DNA of 46,300 nucleotides from JAITMY01 sp031549685 (GTDB lineage: Bacteria; Bacteroidota; Bacteroidia; Bacteroidales; UBA932): positions 1 to 46,300 of the forward strand of contig JAVBPG010000020.1 of NCBI GenBank assembly GCA_031549685.1, written 5' to 3'. Below, one piece after another: positions 22,886-32,008 of this stretch. A program made the position numbers and the translations under genes. The notes under the pieces were generated by a model. It was given only the letters and a program-made list of their open reading frames with translations, was not told where the DNA came from and ran no database searches. How positions within the stretch are numbered: position 1 is the first letter of the stretch; each line of letters opens with the position of its first letter.

Positions 22886-24310
22886 ATGAGAACTATTTTG
22901 CGCTTCTTAACCGCATTGGCTTGCGTTACCCTGCTGCTGTATTGCTCCGGCAGCAACAGGGAGGAGGTGCGCATGCTTTTTACGGGCGATATTTTGCTCT
23001 CCGACAACGTGCGGCGTGAGTATAAAAAATACGGAGAACCTCCCTGGCAAAATATGCTGTCGCTGTTTCGCCAGTCGGATTTTGTGGTGGGCAACCTGGA
23101 GCGGGGCGAAGCGTTTGGTTCAAGCATCAACAACGACGATATTGCCATGCTCCGCATGTCGGGGTTTACCACCATTTCAATCGATAGCAAGTACTCGAAT
23201 ATTGCCAACGATCACTCCATTAATTATATTGCTAAGGAATTGTCGTATAACCAAATAGCATCAATAACCTTTAGCAATTCTCCCCAGTTTTTTACCATAA
23301 AAAATGTAGTTATTTCGCTGGTAACCACCAATGCCTCGTCGATGAAAAACAGCGCTAAGGCCGCAGAGTTTCCGTCCGTTGAAATAATGCAAAAAATTCG
23401 CCTTGCCAGAACCTTGTCGAACGTGGTAGTGGTATGCGTGCACTGGGATGGCGAGTTGTCGGAGAAGCCTAACCAGGAGCAGCTGCGCGTGGCAAGCTGG
23501 CTGACCAAGCGGGGAGTCGATGTGGTGGTTGGCAGCCACACGCACGTGGTCCAAAAACCCGAAATGGTGAATGGCAAGCCCGTGTTTTTCTCCATTGGGA
23601 GCTACCTGCTCGACCAAAAATATCCGGTTACCAAGGATGGATTCATTGCCGATATCCGCATCAGGCGCGGCAAAATCTACTGCTCGGGGATTACCACGCA
23701 CACCATACCCAACTCCTTTTTCTCGCGTGTGAGCAGCAGCAGCGTAGATTTGAGAATTAAGCCGACAAAAATCAACAACCTTTTCAACGTAAGCCGCTAC
23801 ACTTTTTGGCCGCTATCGGTAAGCGATGAGCTGCGCTCGAAAACCAACCTGCAGGTTTTTTACAAAAATAAAAAGGTAAAAACCAAGCCGCTCAACGGGC
23901 TGGTGGCGCTTGATATAAAAAAGCTGGACGGCCGCAACGAGTACCTTTTTACGCTCGAAAGGCACTACTCTAACGACGATAATAAGGTAGGCGTACGCCC
24001 CTACATTTACTGCTTCGACGAAAAAAATATTTACGCGCGCTGGCGTGGTGCGGCGCTGGCGTGGCCGCTGCTCGATGCGCAAATTCTACCTGCTAACCAT
24101 GAGGTGCTATGCGCCTTGCACGAAGTTGACTCTGTTCCCAGCGCCAACCGGCAGCACCGCGGCTGGCGCGTGGCGGCCTACGGATGGAACGGAATTGAGT
24201 TTAACATAGAGGCGGATTCGAGCACCTGCGAAAGCTGCAAGAGCTTGTACGAAAAGCTACTATCGGCGCCTATGCCCGAGGTAAAAATCAGAGGCAACTC
24301 CAGCGAGTAG
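22886..24310 (+). CDS. CapA-like (PGA_cap) metallophosphatase-fold lipoprotein
   Basis: The 474-aa product has a lipoprotein signal (ALACVTLLLYCSGSN, lipid Cys20), so it is probably anchored on the periplasmic side of a membrane. Residues 28-260 show the PGA_cap calcineurin-like fold: LFTGDILLSD, VVGNLERGE, ANDHSINY, VVCVHWDGEL, VVVGSHTHVVQKPE and FFSIGSYLLDQ. Family members act in poly-gamma-glutamate capsule synthesis or related envelope work. The C-terminal 200 residues are not recognised. Tight linkage to proA, which uses a glutamyl intermediate, is suggestive but may be chance. Confidence 0.8.
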   Translation: MRTILRFLTALACVTLLLYCSGSNREEVRMLFTGDILLSDNVRREYKKYGEPPWQNMLSLFRQSDFVVGNLERGEAFGSSINNDDIAMLRMSGFTTISIDSKYSNIANDHSINYIAKELSYNQIASITFSNSPQFFTIKNVVISLVTTNASSMKNSAKAAEFPSVEIMQKIRLARTLSNVVVVCVHWDGELSEKPNQEQLRVASWLTKRGVDVVVGSHTHVVQKPEMVNGKPVFFSIGSYLLDQKYPVTKDGFIADIRIRRGKIYCSGITTHTIPNSFFSRVSSSSVDLRIKPTKINNLFNVSRYTFWPLSVSDELRSKTNLQVFYKNKKVKTKPLNGLVALDIKKLDGRNEYLFTLERHYSNDDNKVGVRPYIYCFDEKNIYARWRGAALAWPLLDAQILPANHEVLCALHEVDSVPSANRQHRGWRVAAYGWNGIEFNIEADSSTCESCKSLYEKLLSAPMPEVKIRGNSSE

Positions 24311-24348
24311 CGCACACCTAAAACCTAAGCCCTTACCTTACTCTTCCA

Positions 24349-24390
24349 CCGGAGTGCAATTGCTCCGTGTTTACGCTTGTGCACCGCAAG
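24349..24390. repeat. small palindromes in the gap before the calcium ATPase gene
   Basis: CGGAG (24350-24354) pairs with CTCCG (24363-24367) around a palindromic TGCAATTG, and CTTG (24376-24379) pairs with CAAG (24387-24390). No T-run follows. It looks like another short dispersed palindrome; TAAATTTT farther down is a near -7 box for the next gene. Confidence 0.35.
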
Positions 24391-24426
24391 GGGCGTAGCG
24401 TTGTGCCTAAATTTTGAATTCTGAAT

Positions 24427-27309
24427 ATGAACCATTCCTACACCGGCCTTACCGACCAGCAAGTTCTCGAATCGCGTCAGAAGCATGGCGCTAACGTTCT
24501 TACACCTCCCAAGCGCGAATCGGCGTGGAGGCTATTTTTCAAAAAATTCAACGATCCGTCTATCCGCATACTGCTGGTGGCAGCCATGCTGTCGCTCGGC
24601 ATTTCGTTTGTGCACATGGAGTTTGCCGAGACCATCGGCATTATTTGCGCCATCATTTTGGCCACCGGCGTATCGTTTTGGTTTGAGTACGATGCGGGTA
24701 AAAAATTCGACGTTTTAAATCAGGTCAACGATACCACGCCCGTAAAGGTTATCCGCAACGGCAACGTGAGCGAGATCCCCAAAAACGAGGTGGTGGTGGG
24801 CGATGTGGTGCTGCTCGAAGCGGGTGAGGAGGTGCCCGCCGACGGCGAGCTGCTCGAAAGCGTTTCGCTCTACATGGACGAGTCGACGCTCACCGGCGAG
24901 CTCATGTGCCGCAAAACCGACAAGCCTGAGCACTTTGACCACGAGGCCACCTACCCCAGCAACCACGCCATGCGCGGCACCAAGGTGGTGGACGGGCACG
25001 GCGTAATGCAGGTGTTTGCCGTGGGCGATGCCACGGAGTACGGCAAGGTGGCCGAAAAAGCCACCGAGGCAACGGAGGAGGAAACGCCGCTCAACAAGCA
25101 GCTGGGCAGCCTGGCCAAGCTAATTGGCGTGGCGGGTTTCACGCTGGCGGCGGCGCTGTTCGTTACGCTTTTTGTCAAGGATATTTTTCTTGGAAAAGTG
25201 GAGTATACCCTTGGGCAAATCGGGCTGCTGGGAGCCGCCATGCTCGGCGCGCTTATTGCCATGAGCAAGGTTTGGGTGCCCATTGTGTACGATGGAATTT
25301 CGCTGTTTAAGAAAGATGCTGCGATGCCCACATGGCTTGAGAAGCGGGGCTGGCTTGCGTGGATATTTATTGGCGTAGCGACCTTTGCCCTAATTAGCTG
25401 CGTTGGCCTGCTGTTTGGCGTAAACCCACTTCAAAGTACGGCCTGGATAGGCATTGAAACCGCCGAAAATATTTTGCAGTACTTCATGATCGCCGTTACG
25501 CTCATTGTAGTTGCCGTGCCCGAGGGGTTGCCCATGAGCGTTACGCTGAGCCTTGCCATGAGCATGCGCCGGATGCTTAAAACAAACAACCTGGTGCGCA
25601 AAATGCACGCCTGCGAAACCATGGGTGCCGCCACCGTTATTTGCACCGATAAAACAGGCACGCTTACGCAAAATCAAATGCGGGTGCACGAGGCAGTTTT
25701 TCTTGGATTAAACGATAATATTTTAGTCGACAATGAGATAAGCATAATCGTAAAGGAGGGAATTTCGGTCAACTCCACCGCATTTTTGGACTACGCCAAC
25801 CCCGAAAAAATAAAAGCCATAGGCAATCCCACCGAAGCAGGACTGCTGCTGTGGCTGCACTCGCAAAACGTAAACTACCTTCCGCTGCGCGAAAGCACGC
25901 CCATTGTAGAGCAGCTTACATTTTCGACCGAAAGAAAGTATATGGCCACGCTGGCCGACTCCCCAAGGCTTAACAAGCGTGTTGTGTATGTAAAAGGCGC
26001 GCCCGAAATGGTGCTAAGCAAGTGCTGCCACGCGCAAATGCCCGATGGATTAAAAAGCATCGGCGAGGTAAAAACCGAAGTAGAAAGCCGCCTGCTGGGC
26101 TACCAAAACAAGGCCATGCGCACGCTGGCGTTTGCCTATAAGCAGGTGGACGAGGGAGAAAATATTGACCTGCGCAATATTGGTGCGGAGCTAACATTTT
26201 TGGGCGTTGTTGCCATATCCGACCCCGTGCGCACCGATGTGCCTGCGGCGGTGGAGCTTTGCCTCAACGCCGGCATCGACGTGAAAATTGTAACGGGCGA
26301 TACCGCCGGAACAGCCACCGAAATCGGGCGGCAAATCGGCATTTGGAAGGACACCGACGGCGAGCAAAACATTATTACGGGTGTGAACTTCGAGGCGCTG
26401 TCGGACGAGGAGGCGGTTAAGCGCGTAACGGCGCTCAAAATTATGTGCCGCGCGCGCCCCACCGACAAGCAGCGGCTGGTGCAGCTACTGCAAAAAAACA
26501 ACGCCATTGTGGCCGTTACCGGCGACGGCACCAACGACGCCCCCGCCCTCAACCACGCCGACGTGGGCCTGTCGATGGGCACGGGAACCTCGGTGGCCAA
26601 GGAGGCCAGCGACATCACGCTGCTCGACGATTCGTTCAACAGCATTGCCACCGCCGTAATGTGGGGGCGCTCGCTCTACCAAAACATTCAGCGGTTTATT
26701 CTATTCCAACTCACCATTAACCTGGCGGCGCTGCTCATTGTGCTTATCGGTTCTTTAGTGGGCAAAGAGTTGCCGCTTACCGTAACGCAAATGCTGTGGG
26801 TCAACCTCATTATGGACACCTTTGCCGCAGGCGCGCTGGCATCGCTTCCGCCCAGCCGCGAGGTAATGAAAAATAAGCCCCGCCGCAACTCCGACTTCAT
26901 TATCACGCCCACCATGCGCTCGCGCATAGCCTTTATGGGCGTTGCGTTTGTGGCGCTGCTCATGGGGCTGCTGCACTACTTTACCCAGGCCGATGGCAGC
27001 ATATCGCGCTACCACCTGTCGTGCTTTTTTACCACGTTCGTAATGCTGCAATTTTGGAATATGTTCAACGCAAAAGCTTTTGCCTCGGGCAAATCGGCCT
27101 TTGCCAACATGCGCGGCAGCATGGGATTTATTTTGGTGGCCTTGCTTATTTTGGTGGGGCAAGTCCTCATCGTCAGCTTTGGCGGCGAGGCCTTCCGCAC
27201 CACGCCAATCGAGCTTAAGGATTGGTTGATTATTATCGGTGCCACCTCCTTGGTGCTGTGGCTGGGCGAGGCGGTAAGGCTGGTCAAGAGGCTTGTTTGG
27301 CACAAGTAA
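24427..27309 (+). CDS. PMCA-type calcium-translocating P-type ATPase
   Basis: The 960-aa inner-membrane pump is a P-type IIB ATPase that exports Ca2+. It has the actuator TGEL motif in DESTLTGELM, the ion-binding helix 4 VAVPEGLPMSV, and the phosphorylated aspartate in ICTDKTGTLTQNQM (D408). The nucleotide domain shows YVKGAPEMVL, and the hinge MCRARPTDKQRL then VTGDGTNDAPALNHADVG. Late helices carry LWVNLIMDTFAAGALA. Length is normal and no auto-inhibitory tail is evident. It is a single gene with a short-repeat leader. Confidence 0.92.
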   Translation: MNHSYTGLTDQQVLESRQKHGANVLTPPKRESAWRLFFKKFNDPSIRILLVAAMLSLGISFVHMEFAETIGIICAIILATGVSFWFEYDAGKKFDVLNQVNDTTPVKVIRNGNVSEIPKNEVVVGDVVLLEAGEEVPADGELLESVSLYMDESTLTGELMCRKTDKPEHFDHEATYPSNHAMRGTKVVDGHGVMQVFAVGDATEYGKVAEKATEATEEETPLNKQLGSLAKLIGVAGFTLAAALFVTLFVKDIFLGKVEYTLGQIGLLGAAMLGALIAMSKVWVPIVYDGISLFKKDAAMPTWLEKRGWLAWIFIGVATFALISCVGLLFGVNPLQSTAWIGIETAENILQYFMIAVTLIVVAVPEGLPMSVTLSLAMSMRRMLKTNNLVRKMHACETMGAATVICTDKTGTLTQNQMRVHEAVFLGLNDNILVDNEISIIVKEGISVNSTAFLDYANPEKIKAIGNPTEAGLLLWLHSQNVNYLPLRESTPIVEQLTFSTERKYMATLADSPRLNKRVVYVKGAPEMVLSKCCHAQMPDGLKSIGEVKTEVESRLLGYQNKAMRTLAFAYKQVDEGENIDLRNIGAELTFLGVVAISDPVRTDVPAAVELCLNAGIDVKIVTGDTAGTATEIGRQIGIWKDTDGEQNIITGVNFEALSDEEAVKRVTALKIMCRARPTDKQRLVQLLQKNNAIVAVTGDGTNDAPALNHADVGLSMGTGTSVAKEASDITLLDDSFNSIATAVMWGRSLYQNIQRFILFQLTINLAALLIVLIGSLVGKELPLTVTQMLWVNLIMDTFAAGALASLPPSREVMKNKPRRNSDFIITPTMRSRIAFMGVAFVALLMGLLHYFTQADGSISRYHLSCFFTTFVMLQFWNMFNAKAFASGKSAFANMRGSMGFILVALLILVGQVLIVSFGGEAFRTTPIELKDWLIIIGATSLVLWLGEAVRLVKRLVWHK

Positions 27310-27379
27310 TGTGGCGTACCTACGGCACGCAAAGCGCAGGTGGTTTCAAAAATTTTAATTTACCTCATCCCGTAAAATC

Positions 27380-28351
27380 ATGAAGCACATTTATACTTTA
27401 GCCGCATTGATATGCGTTCTTGCTTTCACTTCGGCATGTTCAACAACAAAACCGGCTATACAAAAATCGTGCAATGAAAAAGCCATTACGCTCAACACGC
27501 CGTCGGGCAATATTTACGGCACGGTTTATTTACCCTCGGCAAAAAAGCCGCCGGTGGTGCTGCTCATTGCGGGCTCAGGCCCAACCGACCGCGACGGCAA
27601 CCAGCCCCGGGTAAAAAATAGCTCGCTGAAGCTGCTGGCCGAGGCGCTTTGCAAAAACGGCATTTCCGTGGTAAGCTACGACAAGCGGGGCATTGCTGCA
27701 AGCCATGCAGCCATGACAAAAGAGGCTGATTTGCGATTTGAAAGCTACATCAACGACGCACGTGCTTGGATTGATTTATTGGCAAAAGACAAGCGCTTTT
27801 CGCAAATAATTGTAGCGGGACACAGCGAGGGTTCGCTCATTGGCATGGTGGCCTGCGAGGGTAACAAAAACGTGAGCAAGTTTATCTCCATTGCCGGATC
27901 CGGCATCCCGGCCGACGAAATCATCAAGGAGCAGATAGCCGCGCAGCCGCAGCAGGTCAAGGATGTGGTTTACCCCATGCTGGACGACCTGAAGCAGGGT
28001 AAAACCATTCCGAACGTTCCGGCTGAGCTCGGCGCGCTGTTTCGCCCCAGCGTGCAGCCCTACCTCATTTCGTGGTTCAGGTACAACCCGCAAAGCGAAA
28101 TAAAAAAGCTGAGCATGCCAATTCTTATTATTCAGGGAACAACGGATATTCAGGTGCCGGTAAGGCACGCGGAGCTGCTGGCTGCCGCCAATCCGCTGGC
28201 AAAGAAGGTGGTAGTTGCCAACATGAACCATGTGCTGAAGGATTGCTCCTCGACTGAGCAGCAGGCGCAGCTCGCTACCTACACCAACCCCGATATGCCG
28301 CTGAACGCCGAGCTGGCTAAAAGCGTTGTGGAGTTTGTAAAGAGCAAGTAG
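27380..28351 (+). CDS. alpha/beta hydrolase lipoprotein
   Basis: The 323-aa protein has a lipoprotein signal (ICVLAFTSACSTTK, lipid Cys20). The hydrolase domain has the oxyanion region LLIAGSGPTDRDGN, SYDKRGIAAS, the nucleophile elbow VAGHSEGSLIG (Ser149), the acid region ILIIQGTTDIQVPV and a histidine in ANMNHVLKDC. It is therefore a probable envelope esterase or peptidase-like hydrolase; relatives are annotated as prolyl-oligopeptidase-like. The substrate is unknown. The gene appears to stand alone. Confidence 0.85.
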   Translation: MKHIYTLAALICVLAFTSACSTTKPAIQKSCNEKAITLNTPSGNIYGTVYLPSAKKPPVVLLIAGSGPTDRDGNQPRVKNSSLKLLAEALCKNGISVVSYDKRGIAASHAAMTKEADLRFESYINDARAWIDLLAKDKRFSQIIVAGHSEGSLIGMVACEGNKNVSKFISIAGSGIPADEIIKEQIAAQPQQVKDVVYPMLDDLKQGKTIPNVPAELGALFRPSVQPYLISWFRYNPQSEIKKLSMPILIIQGTTDIQVPVRHAELLAAANPLAKKVVVANMNHVLKDCSSTEQQAQLATYTNPDMPLNAELAKSVVEFVKSK

Positions 28352-28358
28352 CGACATT

Positions 28359-28391
28359 AACCTTCGACGGGTTTTAAACCCTTCGAGGGTT
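28359..28391. repeat. near-palindrome after the hydrolase gene
   Basis: AACCTTCGACGGGTTT is followed by TAAACCCTTCGAGGGTT, its inverse with G-T wobbles. It lies between converging genes and may be a terminator; the TTCGA core repeated on both arms suggests a dispersed repeat. Confidence 0.55.
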
Positions 28392-28412
28392 GGTCAATCT
28401 TCGCGGGTGTAA

Positions 28413-28913
28413 TTATTTCCCTCCCTTTAAGTGCTGCAGGTACAGCTGCGCGCAACCCCTTGCATCGCTTAGCGCCTCGTGGTGCCGCAGCGCAATGCCG
28501 TTGCGGGAGCAGCAGGCATCCAGCGAGGCGGGCTTATAGCCCTTGGCGCGGTAAATTTTGCAGGTGCACTCCCACATCTGCCGCAACCGCAAATCGGCAG
28601 CGCCGATGCCGTAGTGCAGCGCGTTGCGCAGCAAAACGTTCCGGTCAAAGGCCTCGTTGTGCGCCACCACCGTTTTGTTCAGCAGGCGCTTTTCTATTTC
28701 CGGAAAAATTTGAGGAAAGAGCGGAGCATCTTCGGTGTCCTCGGGGTGGATACCGTGTACGCGAATGGTGCCCCAGTGGTAGTAGTTGTCGGGTGGTTGG
28801 ATGAGCGCCACATACTCATCGGCAACCACGCCGTCCTGCACCGTAACGATGCCCACCGCGCAGGCGTGAAAGCCTACGGCGGTTTCGAAATCTATGGCAA
28901 CAAAATCAAGCAT
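28413..28913 (-). CDS. DEDDh 3'-5' exonuclease (DnaQ-like)
   Basis: The 166-aa protein is a complete single exonuclease domain. All five DEDDh residues are seen: AIDFET (D8, E10), AHNEAFDRNVL (D90), and RHHEALSDARG (H145, D150). It resembles the epsilon/RNase T class and probably trims DNA or RNA 3' ends; its target is not known. TIRVHGIHPEDTEDAP is typical of the epsilon-like group. It is 41 nt downstream of the outer-membrane gene on the same strand. Confidence 0.88.
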   Translation of the reverse strand: MLDFVAIDFETAVGFHACAVGIVTVQDGVVADEYVALIQPPDNYYHWGTIRVHGIHPEDTEDAPLFPQIFPEIEKRLLNKTVVAHNEAFDRNVLLRNALHYGIGAADLRLRQMWECTCKIYRAKGYKPASLDACCSRNGIALRHHEALSDARGCAQLYLQHLKGGK

Positions 28914-28954
28914 AAGGTAGCTCGTAAATCTAACGAATTATCTAACGAAAAATT

Positions 28955-30022
28955 TTACTCAAACACCATGGTAGCGCCCACGTACCAGTAGTCGGTTTGG
29001 TTGCGGAACTGCCCGTGCGGATTAACCCCGTAGTAGGCTTGAATGCCAAACCCCAGGCTGTTGTACGGTATTACATCGGGGATGAGGCGCCAGCCGTAGT
29101 ACATATTCAGCCCCCAGCTTCCGCTCCCGCCGGTTCCCACCTTGCCTACCCACTGTCCGCTCTCATTGTTGTACTCCGGATAGTTGTACTTGACGCGGTT
29201 GCGCAGCTCTACCGAAAAAACGTTTTGCCACCTGTCGTTACTCAGCCGGTGCTTCCCCGTTTGCAGCTGGTACTGCAGGTAAAACTCAAGGGGACGATCG
29301 GCCTCCACCACCAGCTTTACATCTCCATCCCGCACTTCCTGCGGGCGAACGCTGTACCAGCCTGCGTTGGGCTTGAGCAGCCCCATAACGGCAAGGCGCA
29401 GCGAGTGATTTTTGCCGTACTTACGCTCGGCCTCGTTAAGCCAGAGCGAGAGCTCCCAGTAGTTGTACGAAACGTTGACGCGCGTCAGCGATATTTCCTG
29501 CTCCATGCGGTAGATGGTCAGCTCATCGCCCAGGTGCGTACTTTGGTGGTAGAACGGGATGAACTTTACGGCGTAGTTGCGGAACCAGCGGTTTTGAAAT
29601 CGCTGGATAAATTTCATTTCAATGAGCGCAAAGTTGTAATCGGTGTTGAGAACGGGCGCCGTGGTGGGCTCAAAAATATCTATCCACGTTTGAAAATGCA
29701 GGGGCGTTGAAACGGCCAGCCCAAAACGGTCTTGCTTAAAGTTGTAGGTGTACACGGGAATGGAAACGCCCAGGTTGGTAACAACGGTTAGCTTGTACTT
29801 TTCCACCCTGTCGGTGCTGATGTCGTACTCCCGGCTGTTGGCGTTAATGCCAAATCCTGCGCTGGTAATGGTGCTGTTTACATCGGCCAGAAACGGTCGG
29901 CAAAAGGTAGCCGGCGTGCCCCATCCGCTCTTGTACACCAGCGTGGTGTCTTGCGCAGAGGCAGGGCGACAGCACAAAAAGATCAGCGCCGCAGCTGTAA
30001 GTATTAGCCTCTGCGTTGACAT
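28955..30022 (-). CDS. predicted outer-membrane beta-barrel protein (possibly DUF1207-like)
   Basis: The 355-aa product has a signal peptide (LTAAALIFLCCRPASAQ), then many alternating strands such as YKLTVVTNLGVSIPVY and WELSLWLNEAERKYG. KFIPFYHQSTHLGDEL recalls DUF1207-type outer-membrane proteins, but I am not sure of the family. It ends WYVGATMVFE with an aromatic residue near the end. The pentapeptide-repeat gene ends 1 nt before its ATG, so the two are translationally coupled. Confidence 0.6.
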   Translation of the reverse strand: MSTQRLILTAAALIFLCCRPASAQDTTLVYKSGWGTPATFCRPFLADVNSTITSAGFGINANSREYDISTDRVEKYKLTVVTNLGVSIPVYTYNFKQDRFGLAVSTPLHFQTWIDIFEPTTAPVLNTDYNFALIEMKFIQRFQNRWFRNYAVKFIPFYHQSTHLGDELTIYRMEQEISLTRVNVSYNYWELSLWLNEAERKYGKNHSLRLAVMGLLKPNAGWYSVRPQEVRDGDVKLVVEADRPLEFYLQYQLQTGKHRLSNDRWQNVFSVELRNRVKYNYPEYNNESGQWVGKVGTGGSGSWGLNMYYGWRLIPDVIPYNSLGFGIQAYYGVNPHGQFRNQTDYWYVGATMVFE

Positions 30023-30023
30023 G

Positions 30024-30593
30024 TTATGTTTCTATTTCAACGTTGTACTTATCCAGCAGGCGCAGCACCTCCGGCAGGGCAAAGCGGGCGCCCGCCAGCC
30101 GGTTGCTCTCGGGGTCGATGCTGTAGCCGAACGAGGTGCGCAGATCGGCCTTCTCCAGCGTGGTGTTTTCGAAGGTGGCGCGCGTAAAATCGCAGCGGCT
30201 GAAAACGCACGAGGAGAGGTCGCATCCCGTAAAATCGGCCTCGTGCAGCAGCGCATTTTTGAACACCGTTTTTTTCAGCTTGAGCTGCGTAAAGGTGGAG
30301 TGGTTGAGCGCACAATCCTCGAAGTACAGCGATAGGCCGGCCGGAATGCAGTCGTCGAAGTGCAGCCCCAGCATTTTGCAGGCGCTGAACCGAACATCGC
30401 GCAGCGCTGCCTTGTGCAGCTTGGCCATGCTTAGGTTGCAGCCGGCAAAGGTGCACTCGGTAAAAATACTTTCGGAAAAATCGGCTCTCGAAAAATCGCA
30501 GCCCTTGAAGGTGCAACCCTCGAACTCGCTTTGCGCAGGCCTCAGGTTTTTCACATCCTCGGGGGGAAATATTTGGTCGAAAAAAACTTTCAT
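30024..30593 (-). CDS. pentapeptide-repeat protein (Qnr/McbG-like)
   Basis: The 189-aa protein is built of A(D/N)LXX-type pentapeptides: FEGCTFKGCDFSRADFSES, FTECTFAGCNLSMAKL, then ADFTGCDLSSCVFSRCDF and ATFENTTLEKADLRTSFG. The fold would be a right-handed four-sided beta-helix. The arrangement resembles Qnr and McbG, which mimic DNA and protect DNA gyrase, but many such proteins have other roles. ATG 30593 is chosen because the upstream in-frame residues are not conserved in type. It sits in a lipoprotein-pentapeptide-outer membrane gene series. Confidence 0.85.
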   Translation of the reverse strand: MKVFFDQIFPPEDVKNLRPAQSEFEGCTFKGCDFSRADFSESIFTECTFAGCNLSMAKLHKAALRDVRFSACKMLGLHFDDCIPAGLSLYFEDCALNHSTFTQLKLKKTVFKNALLHEADFTGCDLSSCVFSRCDFTRATFENTTLEKADLRTSFGYSIDPESNRLAGARFALPEVLRLLDKYNVEIET

Positions 30594-30613
30594 GGCAACG
30601 TACAAATGCAGCG

Positions 30614-31114
30614 CTACAGCCGGGTTGATGCAACAGCCCACTCGCCTTTCACTACGTTAACTATTGTACCCTTGCTCAGCTTAGGCAGCGCAATAATGGC
30701 CAATGGCGTGGAGGTAAAGTTCTGCTTTTCGCTACGCGTAATTTTTACGTAAATGTCCACCGAGGAGGCGTTGGAAATAATGCGCTCCACAGCAATAGTT
30801 GTTGCTACATCTGTTGATTTGCAGGCTATGGCAGCAATGGTGTTTTTTGAAAAATCGGGCGTAACGATTTTGTTGCCCATGGTGCGCGCCACACCGAACT
30901 GCTTGTTGAAGGCAGCCGAATCCTGCGCCACCAAAAGGTTGACATCGGCCTTGAGCTTTACCGTGTTTTTTAGAAAATAATTTTCAAGCAGCACGGGCTT
31001 GATTTCGGTGCGCGTGGCGCCGCTGCTGGCGTTGGTCTGGGCATGGATCTGCTGCGAGCAGCCAGGCAAAAGCAGCAGCGCGGCGATGGCAAAAAGAAGG
31101 GTTGATTTTTTCAT
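30614..31114 (-). CDS. lipoprotein of unknown function
   Basis: The 166-aa product has a lipoprotein signal (AIAALLLLPGCSQQ, lipid Cys19). The mature part is a compact alpha/beta domain with ENYFLKNTVKLKADVNLLV, FGVARTMGNKI and a repeated Ile/Val strand pattern; it ends with a strand KGTIVNVVKGEWAVAS. The shape recalls small protease-associated domains, but I cannot name the family. It lies 20 nt upstream of the pentapeptide gene on the same strand. Confidence 0.6.
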   Translation of the reverse strand: MKKSTLLFAIAALLLLPGCSQQIHAQTNASSGATRTEIKPVLLENYFLKNTVKLKADVNLLVAQDSAAFNKQFGVARTMGNKIVTPDFSKNTIAAIACKSTDVATTIAVERIISNASSVDIYVKITRSEKQNFTSTPLAIIALPKLSKGTIVNVVKGEWAVASTRL

Positions 31115-31156
31115 GATAAAATAAAATTCAAAACAGTTGCTATGTGTAAATCCCCT

Positions 31157-31987
31157 CTACTTTTTCTTACCCTTCAACATTTTTTTGTCGTCGCTTACCA
31201 AGCGCCTTTGCACCTTTTTCACATCTTCGGCAGGAGGTAAATTTTCAGGCACAATGCTACGCTCCAATAACATTTTACGCACAGCTGTATTATTTTCTAC
31301 ATGTTCGCGCTCTATGGGTTGTTGTCCTTTGAGATCTTTTGCCTGCACATTTACACTCGTCATTTCAGCGGCAAGGTCTTTGGCCTTTATGCTAATGGTA
31401 GGGAGAAAATCTGCAACCGGACGAGTGGCAGGGATACCCATTTTTGTTTTCAGCTGTGCAGTCTTTAATCTGAATAATGCTTGGTCGCCTTTAGAGCGGA
31501 TAATGGCAAATCCTTGTTCGTCCACGCCACGCTCATACAATACGCCCGATAGCTGTTTTTCTGTTTGACTTAACTTCTCACGAGCCTTCACTCGCTCATA
31601 TTCCAAGAGCCGTTGCTCCACAATTTCAGCCCTACGTGTTTGCACAGCAAAGTAGGTTTGCGCAAACGCAACCTGCGATTTTGAACTGTCGCCATTTTGA
31701 GCAACTAAGTAGCAGGCATAACGCGTAAGTAGAATATCATCTATCTCTCTTTCAGCACCTTTCCCTACTTCGATCATCTTACTGATGTCAGTAAAATGAT
31801 CGTCCACTTTCTCACCTGCATTTTGACAAGCATCTTTTGCCTTATCAAGCACTTTGGCAAAATTTTGCCAGTTTGCATAGCCCAGCAAAGGCTGCAAATC
31901 TCGCGCACTCCAACACTCCACACCATTCAAGTCGCAAACTACGGCTTCAAACTGGTCAAAAAGGAATTTTATTTCGGAGGTTTTCAT
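31157..31987 (-). CDS. dinD: DNA damage-inducible protein D (BRO family)
   Basis: The 276-aa product shows the Bro-N-like domain CWSARDLQPLLGYANWQNFAKV, broken here as CWSARDLQPLLG and YANWQNFAKV, then DILLTRYACYLVAQNGDSSK, AQTYFAVQTRRAEI and GFAIIRSKGDQALF, all typical of DinD. In E. coli DinD is SOS-induced and inhibits RecA activity. The basic tail KMLKGKKK is usual. I see no LexA-type box with certainty. It is AT-rich compared with its surroundings and follows the unknown gene at 32569 by 21 nt, suggesting a transferred pair. Confidence 0.88.
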   Translation of the reverse strand: MKTSEIKFLFDQFEAVVCDLNGVECWSARDLQPLLGYANWQNFAKVLDKAKDACQNAGEKVDDHFTDISKMIEVGKGAEREIDDILLTRYACYLVAQNGDSSKSQVAFAQTYFAVQTRRAEIVEQRLLEYERVKAREKLSQTEKQLSGVLYERGVDEQGFAIIRSKGDQALFRLKTAQLKTKMGIPATRPVADFLPTISIKAKDLAAEMTSVNVQAKDLKGQQPIEREHVENNTAVRKMLLERSIVPENLPPAEDVKKVQRRLVSDDKKMLKGKKK

Positions 31988-32008
31988 GGATGACAATTAT
32001 TTCTGGTT

